Positions 45,337 through 48,919 of a DNA stretch of 48,919 nt are shown here, piece after piece. Location of the stretch: contig JAFGMA010000317.1 of NCBI GenBank assembly GCA_016927835.1, positions 1-48,919 on the forward strand, given 5' to 3'. The notes beneath the pieces are model-generated. The model searched no databases. It was not told the DNA's origin and saw nothing but the letters and a program-made list of their open reading frames with translations. This DNA comes from Candidatus Zhuqueibacterota bacterium. Its GTDB lineage: Bacteria; Zhuqueibacterota; Zhuqueibacteria; Thermofontimicrobiales; Sulfurfontimicrobiaceae. Within the stretch, counting starts at the first letter, position 1. Each line of letters starts with the position of its first letter. The position numbers and the translations under genes were made by a program.

Positions 45337-47298
45337 ATGCCCGGTAAAATTTTCTTCAGTCTTTTGCTGGTAGCATTCACGGCAAATTTTGCGGTTCCGT
45401 TGAACGCCGATGTGCCCCGAACCATGTATGTGATCAATGAATCGGCTGAAACGATTTCCGGAATGAATATGAATGATTTTTCGATCACCCCGAATCTTGT
45501 ACAAACCGGGCAGTTCCCGAATCAAATCGCGGCGCATAATGATCTGTTGTACGTGGTGAATTCGGGTACGGATGATATTACGGTGATCGATCCGGTAAAT
45601 AATCATCAAATTACAAAAATGATTGCTCTGCCGGAGGGCAGCAATCCGTGGGCGATTGGATTCGTCGGCGCGGATAAAGCGTATGTGCCCAACTGGATTG
45701 CCAATACGGTGGCTGTGATTGATCTGGCAGCGGGGACTGTGGTCAAGGAGATTGAAGTGGGGCAGGCGCCGGAAGGAATTTTGGTCTATGGAGATAACGC
45801 TTTCGTCGCCAACACCGGATATGCCGGATACGGTTTGCCTTATGACCAGTCAACGGTTTCCATTATCAATACATTGACCGATTCGATAACCCAGACGCTG
45901 GATGTTCCCACCAATCCCCAGGATTTTGCAGTGGATCCGATGGGGCGCATTCATGTGGTTTGCACCGGCAACTACGTGACAAAATCAGGCAAAATTGCCG
46001 TAATTGACATGTACACCGGTGATTTTTATGATACGCCCGCTATTGTCAAGGTGCTGGATTTCGGCTGGATTAAATCCGGCAGCAACCCATTTTCACCCGG
46101 CGATCTGGCGATTACCACCGATGGCATCGGCTATTGCGTTTCCTGGGGCGATGGCGTGAACGGTTTCTTATGCTCGTATGATGCCCTCAAAGATTCGATG
46201 CTGCATTCCGCTGTCGATCCTATTCTCGTCGGTCCCAATGTATCACAACTGCTTTTCGATCCCCGGGAGAATGTTCTGTGGATTCCCACCATGACCGCAT
46301 GGGGGGGAGATGGCTTCGTTCAAAAATTCGATGTGAAAACAAATTCGGTTGTCTGGGTCTCAAATGTCCTGGGAAACGGAACGAAGAGCCTGGCGATTTT
46401 AGAGCCAATTTATGTTTCAGATGCAGGGGCAGACGCGGTTGCAGAATTCAAGCCTGGCGCAGGAGCCGGATTGGGTCAGGCGTATTTCCCGGATAATATT
46501 CTCGGACCGCCGGATCCGGATCCCGCAGTTTCGGCTTACAACCCCTCAACCAAGCCGCAGGAAATTCTTTCGCTGGGGCACGGGGGCGAAATCGTGCTCG
46601 AATTCACAGATAATTATATTTATGATGGGGATGGCGTCGATTTCACAGTTTTCGAGAATGTGTTCATCAGCTTGTGGACAGGGGAGCCATTCATCGAAGC
46701 CGGTATCGTTTCGGTCAGCAAGGACGGGATTACGTTTGTCGAATTTCCGTATGATACCAGCACCTGGGCGGGTCTCGCCGGTGTAACACCTGTTAATGAT
46801 AACAGCCATCCCACGGATCCCGCGGTCTCAGGGGGCGATCAGTTTGATCTCGCGGATGTGGGAATGGATTTTGTCCGGTTCGTGAAAATTACCGACCTGG
46901 GAGATATCAAGCAGGAAGGCGACTGGAATGGGGATTTTGATCTGGATGCGGTGGTGGCGGTGAATAGCAAAAAAGGAAGCCCGGCGGCGGTGGACGACAT
47001 AAGCGGGGCAAATAATCCGGCGGAATTTGAATTAGCGCAAAATTATCCCAATCCATTCAATCCGGAAACGTCGATCACGTTTTCAATCGATTATAAAAGG
47101 CATATACAAATCGATGTGTATAACACTATGGGGCAGTTGGTTAAAACACTGGTCAATCACGTCGCCTCGCGGGGCGTACACCGGATCAGTTGGGACGGGC
47201 GCAATGATAAAGGAACAGCCGTATCAAGCGGTATTTATATCTGCCGATTGAGAAGCGGCAATCACATTTTCACCCGTAAAATGATGCTGACACGATAG
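45337..47298 (+). CDS. Secreted beta-propeller with sorting domain, possible BtuG analogue
   Basis: This 653-residue exported protein has a signal peptide at about 1-24. Residues about 28-360 are YncE/DUF5074-like propeller repeats (YVVNSGTDDITVIDPVNN, YVPNWIANTVAVIDLAAG, VANTGYAGYGLPYDQSTVSI). Next is an unrecognised beta-rich domain (about 365-555) with YDGDGVDFTVFENVF. The last 90 residues (564-653) are a QNYPNPFNP sorting domain, so it should reach the outer surface. The GGAGGG site is 6 bases before the ATG. It lies between btuB and btuF; in Bacteroides a surface propeller, BtuG, binds B12 tightly and sits on BtuB, so it may play that role with a sorting tail instead of a lipid. Alternatively, it is a general surface propeller. 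Confidence 0.82.
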   Translation: MPGKIFFSLLLVAFTANFAVPLNADVPRTMYVINESAETISGMNMNDFSITPNLVQTGQFPNQIAAHNDLLYVVNSGTDDITVIDPVNNHQITKMIALPEGSNPWAIGFVGADKAYVPNWIANTVAVIDLAAGTVVKEIEVGQAPEGILVYGDNAFVANTGYAGYGLPYDQSTVSIINTLTDSITQTLDVPTNPQDFAVDPMGRIHVVCTGNYVTKSGKIAVIDMYTGDFYDTPAIVKVLDFGWIKSGSNPFSPGDLAITTDGIGYCVSWGDGVNGFLCSYDALKDSMLHSAVDPILVGPNVSQLLFDPRENVLWIPTMTAWGGDGFVQKFDVKTNSVVWVSNVLGNGTKSLAILEPIYVSDAGADAVAEFKPGAGAGLGQAYFPDNILGPPDPDPAVSAYNPSTKPQEILSLGHGGEIVLEFTDNYIYDGDGVDFTVFENVFISLWTGEPFIEAGIVSVSKDGITFVEFPYDTSTWAGLAGVTPVNDNSHPTDPAVSGGDQFDLADVGMDFVRFVKITDLGDIKQEGDWNGDFDLDAVVAVNSKKGSPAAVDDISGANNPAEFELAQNYPNPFNPETSITFSIDYKRHIQIDVYNTMGQLVKTLVNHVASRGVHRISWDGRNDKGTAVSSGIYICRLRSGNHIFTRKMMLTR

Positions 47299-47382
47299 TG
47301 CAAAATTATCCGGGCGACCGAGTAATTCAAACGCAATTTTTGTAAGCAATAGAATGGCGCAACTGAGGCTTCAGGTGATTCT

Positions 47383-47583
47383 CTCACTCCCAACGTCCCG
47401 CTGGGAGTGTATATCTAAGGCTCTGCCTTGACTCGCAAACAAACGCAATCTAGCCTATATAATGAAAGCAATTCGGAAAGCTTGGCAAACAAAGTGCAAA
47501 TTGCCGCCCATTGTGTAGTCAGATGTGTTTTCTTTGAGGCAGAGCCTCGAAGCAAACATTCCCAGCCGGAGACTGGGAACGAG
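47383..47583. repeat. MITE-like element between the propeller and btuF
   Basis: A 201-base element with terminal inverted repeats of about 48 bases (47383-47430 and 47536-47583), roughly three quarters identical with one indel. Each end starts CTC..TCCCA and contains its own hairpin (TCCCA/TGGGA) and AGGCTCTGCCT. No transposase is encoded. A 62-codon frame at 47428-47616 crosses it and is not considered a gene. It may be transcribed with btuF and shape mRNA processing. Confidence 0.75.
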
Positions 47584-47637
47584 AAAAAAGGCAAAAAGCT
47601 CAAAAAAAGCAGCTAACAGTCAAATTCAGTATGGCTT

Positions 47638-48546
47638 ATGAAACTAAATCATTTTTTTATATTAATATTTCTATTCAGCAATTTCTCCTGTCAGCAATCG
47701 GGTAACAAACCCGGTGACAACCAAACACCAAATGTGCAAACATCTTGTCAGCGAATCATCTCGCTTTCGCCGAGTACAACCGAGATATTATTCGCACTGG
47801 GATTGGGCGATCGGGTAGTTGGCGTTACCCGTTACTGCACCTATCCGCCTGAAGCCCGGAAAAAGGCAACTGTCGGCGGGTATCTTGATCCGAACTATGA
47901 AGCGATTGTCATGCTGAAGCCGGATGTGGTAATTTTGCTCCCGGAGCACCAAAATGCAGCAGCCTTTCTGGATGAACTCGGAATCCAGCATTTCACCATT
48001 GATAATAAAGCCATTGCCGACATTTTGTCCGCAATTCGATTGGTTGGCGAAACATGCGGCGCCAGGGAAAAGGCGCAAAAGCTCCTCGCGGATATCGACC
48101 GGATGATGAATTCGATTCAGGAACAGACAAAATCGCTGCCTCGCCCCCGTGTGATGATTTGTATCGGGCGACCGCTGAATACGGGCGCATTGGAAGAAGT
48201 TTATATCGCCGGGAGAGGAACTTCATACGATGAACTTATTGTGGCTGCCGGCGGCAGCAATGCGTTTTCGGATAAAAAGCCCGCGTATCCCATGCTTTCG
48301 GCGGAGGGCATCATTAACGTTAATCCCGATATAATTATTGATTTAATTGCTGACATGGAGCAGAAAGGATTGACGGAATCGGTTGCATTGAAAGAGTGGC
48401 AAAGTGTAGCCGGTGTGAATGCGGTGAAAAATAACCGGTTATATGCGTTGAGTCAAAGTTATTCGTTTGTTCCCGGACCGCGGTTCATTTACCTGCTGCG
48501 GGATTTAGCGCACATCATTCACCCCGAAATCGAATGGAATGATTGA
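47638..48546 (+). CDS. btuF: Cobalamin-binding lipoprotein BtuF
   Basis: This 302-residue substrate-binding protein of the BtuF/FecB class is the periplasmic partner of an ABC importer. A short leader ends SNFSC with Cys18 the likely lipid site. RIISLSPSTTEILFALGLGDRVVGVT (about 39-64) and EARKKATVGGYLDPNYEAI are typical of BtuF, as are VAAGGSNAF and NPDIIIDL later. The size is normal. B12 is assigned because of the riboswitch and btuB in the same locus; heme or siderophore binding by related proteins cannot be excluded from sequence alone. Its TGA overlaps the next ATG by one base (48546). Confidence 0.9.
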   Translation: MKLNHFFILIFLFSNFSCQQSGNKPGDNQTPNVQTSCQRIISLSPSTTEILFALGLGDRVVGVTRYCTYPPEARKKATVGGYLDPNYEAIVMLKPDVVILLPEHQNAAAFLDELGIQHFTIDNKAIADILSAIRLVGETCGAREKAQKLLADIDRMMNSIQEQTKSLPRPRVMICIGRPLNTGALEEVYIAGRGTSYDELIVAAGGSNAFSDKKPAYPMLSAEGIINVNPDIIIDLIADMEQKGLTESVALKEWQSVAGVNAVKNNRLYALSQSYSFVPGPRFIYLLRDLAHIIHPEIEWND

Positions 48547-48919
48547 TGGAATGTCCGATCATCGACATTGACGCGCTGTCACTTCTCATTTCAAAAAAGA
48601 GAATTTTGAATAACGTATCATTGGGTGTTTTCGAAGGTGAATACGTTTCGATCATCGGACCCAATGGGGCGGGGAAAACCAGCCTGCTAAAATGCCTGAT
48701 GCGAATTTATACCGGCTACGAAGGAGTCATCCGGATTAAGGGCGAGACCATTGAAAACGTGAGCCAAAAAGCCTTGGCGAAGCAGATCAGCTATGTTCCG
48801 CAGAGCATCGGGCGTGTTTTTCCGTTTACGGTCAAAGAATTCGTGATGATGGGGCGCTACCCCTATTTGAATCCGTTCACCGCGGTAACGGGCGAAGATA
48901 AGCTGGCGGTGGACAGCGC
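48546..48919 (+). CDS. btuD: Cobalamin ABC importer ATPase BtuD, 5' part
   Basis: The gene is cut by the window end; about 124 codons are present. It is an ABC ATPase of the FecE/BtuD class: ISKKRILNNVSLGVFEGEY, Walker A IIGPNGAGKTS (about 40-50) and Q-loop VPQSIGRVFPFTVKEFV. VMMGRYPYLNPF is typical for the group. The start ATG overlaps the btuF stop in a TGATG arrangement, so the two are translationally coupled. The permease gene btuC is not in the window and is expected downstream. Confidence 0.9.
   Translation, partial: MECPIIDIDALSLLISKKRILNNVSLGVFEGEYVSIIGPNGAGKTSLLKCLMRIYTGYEGVIRIKGETIENVSQKALAKQISYVPQSIGRVFPFTVKEFVMMGRYPYLNPFTAVTGEDKLAVDS

Noticed and set aside
47428-47616. 62-codon frame across the MITE
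   Set aside because: Explained by the inverted-repeat element; such frames are commonly mis-annotated.

Overview
The window reads as a chromosomal segment of an uncultured Gram-negative bacterium of the FCB superphylum, most like Calditrichota/KSB1-type lineages. The reasons are: two secreted proteins ending in the QNYPNPFNP-type C-terminal sorting domain typical of these groups, Lol lipoprotein-transport genes and a TonB-dependent receptor (an outer membrane), many lipoproteins, and an McsA-McsB-ClpC protein-arginine-phosphorylation module outside Firmicutes. The phylum is inferred from gene content; no rRNA or tRNA gene was seen. Five candidate promoters have the form TTGxxx-N17-TATATT or TATTTT, so ordinary sigma70-like signals appear to be used.

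Layout. 1-525: a gene-free edge with a MITE-like palindromic repeat. 526-6918: glycan-degradation cluster A (a divergent sulfatase, then a C69 dipeptidase, a BNR sialidase-like protein and a GH29 fucosidase-like lipoprotein). 6919-19128: housekeeping core on the plus strand: prfB with a programmed +1 frameshift, alr, lysS, two lolC/lolE paralogs, lolD, mcsA, mcsB, clpC. 19473-20651: an OLD-like ATPase that stops where its TOPRIM domain should begin. 20993-28770 (minus): a large NAD-type glutamate dehydrogenase, RNase Z, an S15-type hydrolase and a HAD phosphatase. 29613-30740: a deacetylase-like lipoprotein. 30869-33483 (minus): glycan cluster B (a Tat lipoprotein sulfatase and a second BNR sialidase-like lipoprotein).

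33828-42053 (minus): an envelope module that looks like the least described part of the window. It holds a CsgG/DUF4384-like protein, a 1104-residue FG-GAP/Ig/sorting-domain protein, a small overlapping gene pair ending in a retropepsin-like aspartic protease, a secreted caspase-like peptidase with a PEGA domain, and a TPR/Ig/membrane-anchor protein that shares an Ig-like domain with the FG-GAP protein.

42474-48919: a vitamin B12 uptake locus. It runs promoter, cobalamin riboswitch, two tandem intrinsic terminators, BtuB-like receptor, a secreted beta-propeller that may be a BtuG analogue, a MITE, a BtuF lipoprotein and the start of a BtuD ATPase cut by the window edge.

The themes are extracellular polymer degradation (two desulfation/sialidase-like sets), envelope lipoprotein traffic coupled in one gene string to protein quality control, and riboswitch-controlled cobalamin capture. 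The best leads are the caspase/CsgG module, the propeller in the B12 operon, and three regulatory or repeat structures: tandem terminators, a leader with mutually exclusive hairpins at 32016-32057, and two palindromic repeat families. All calls come from reading the sequence; no database search was run.
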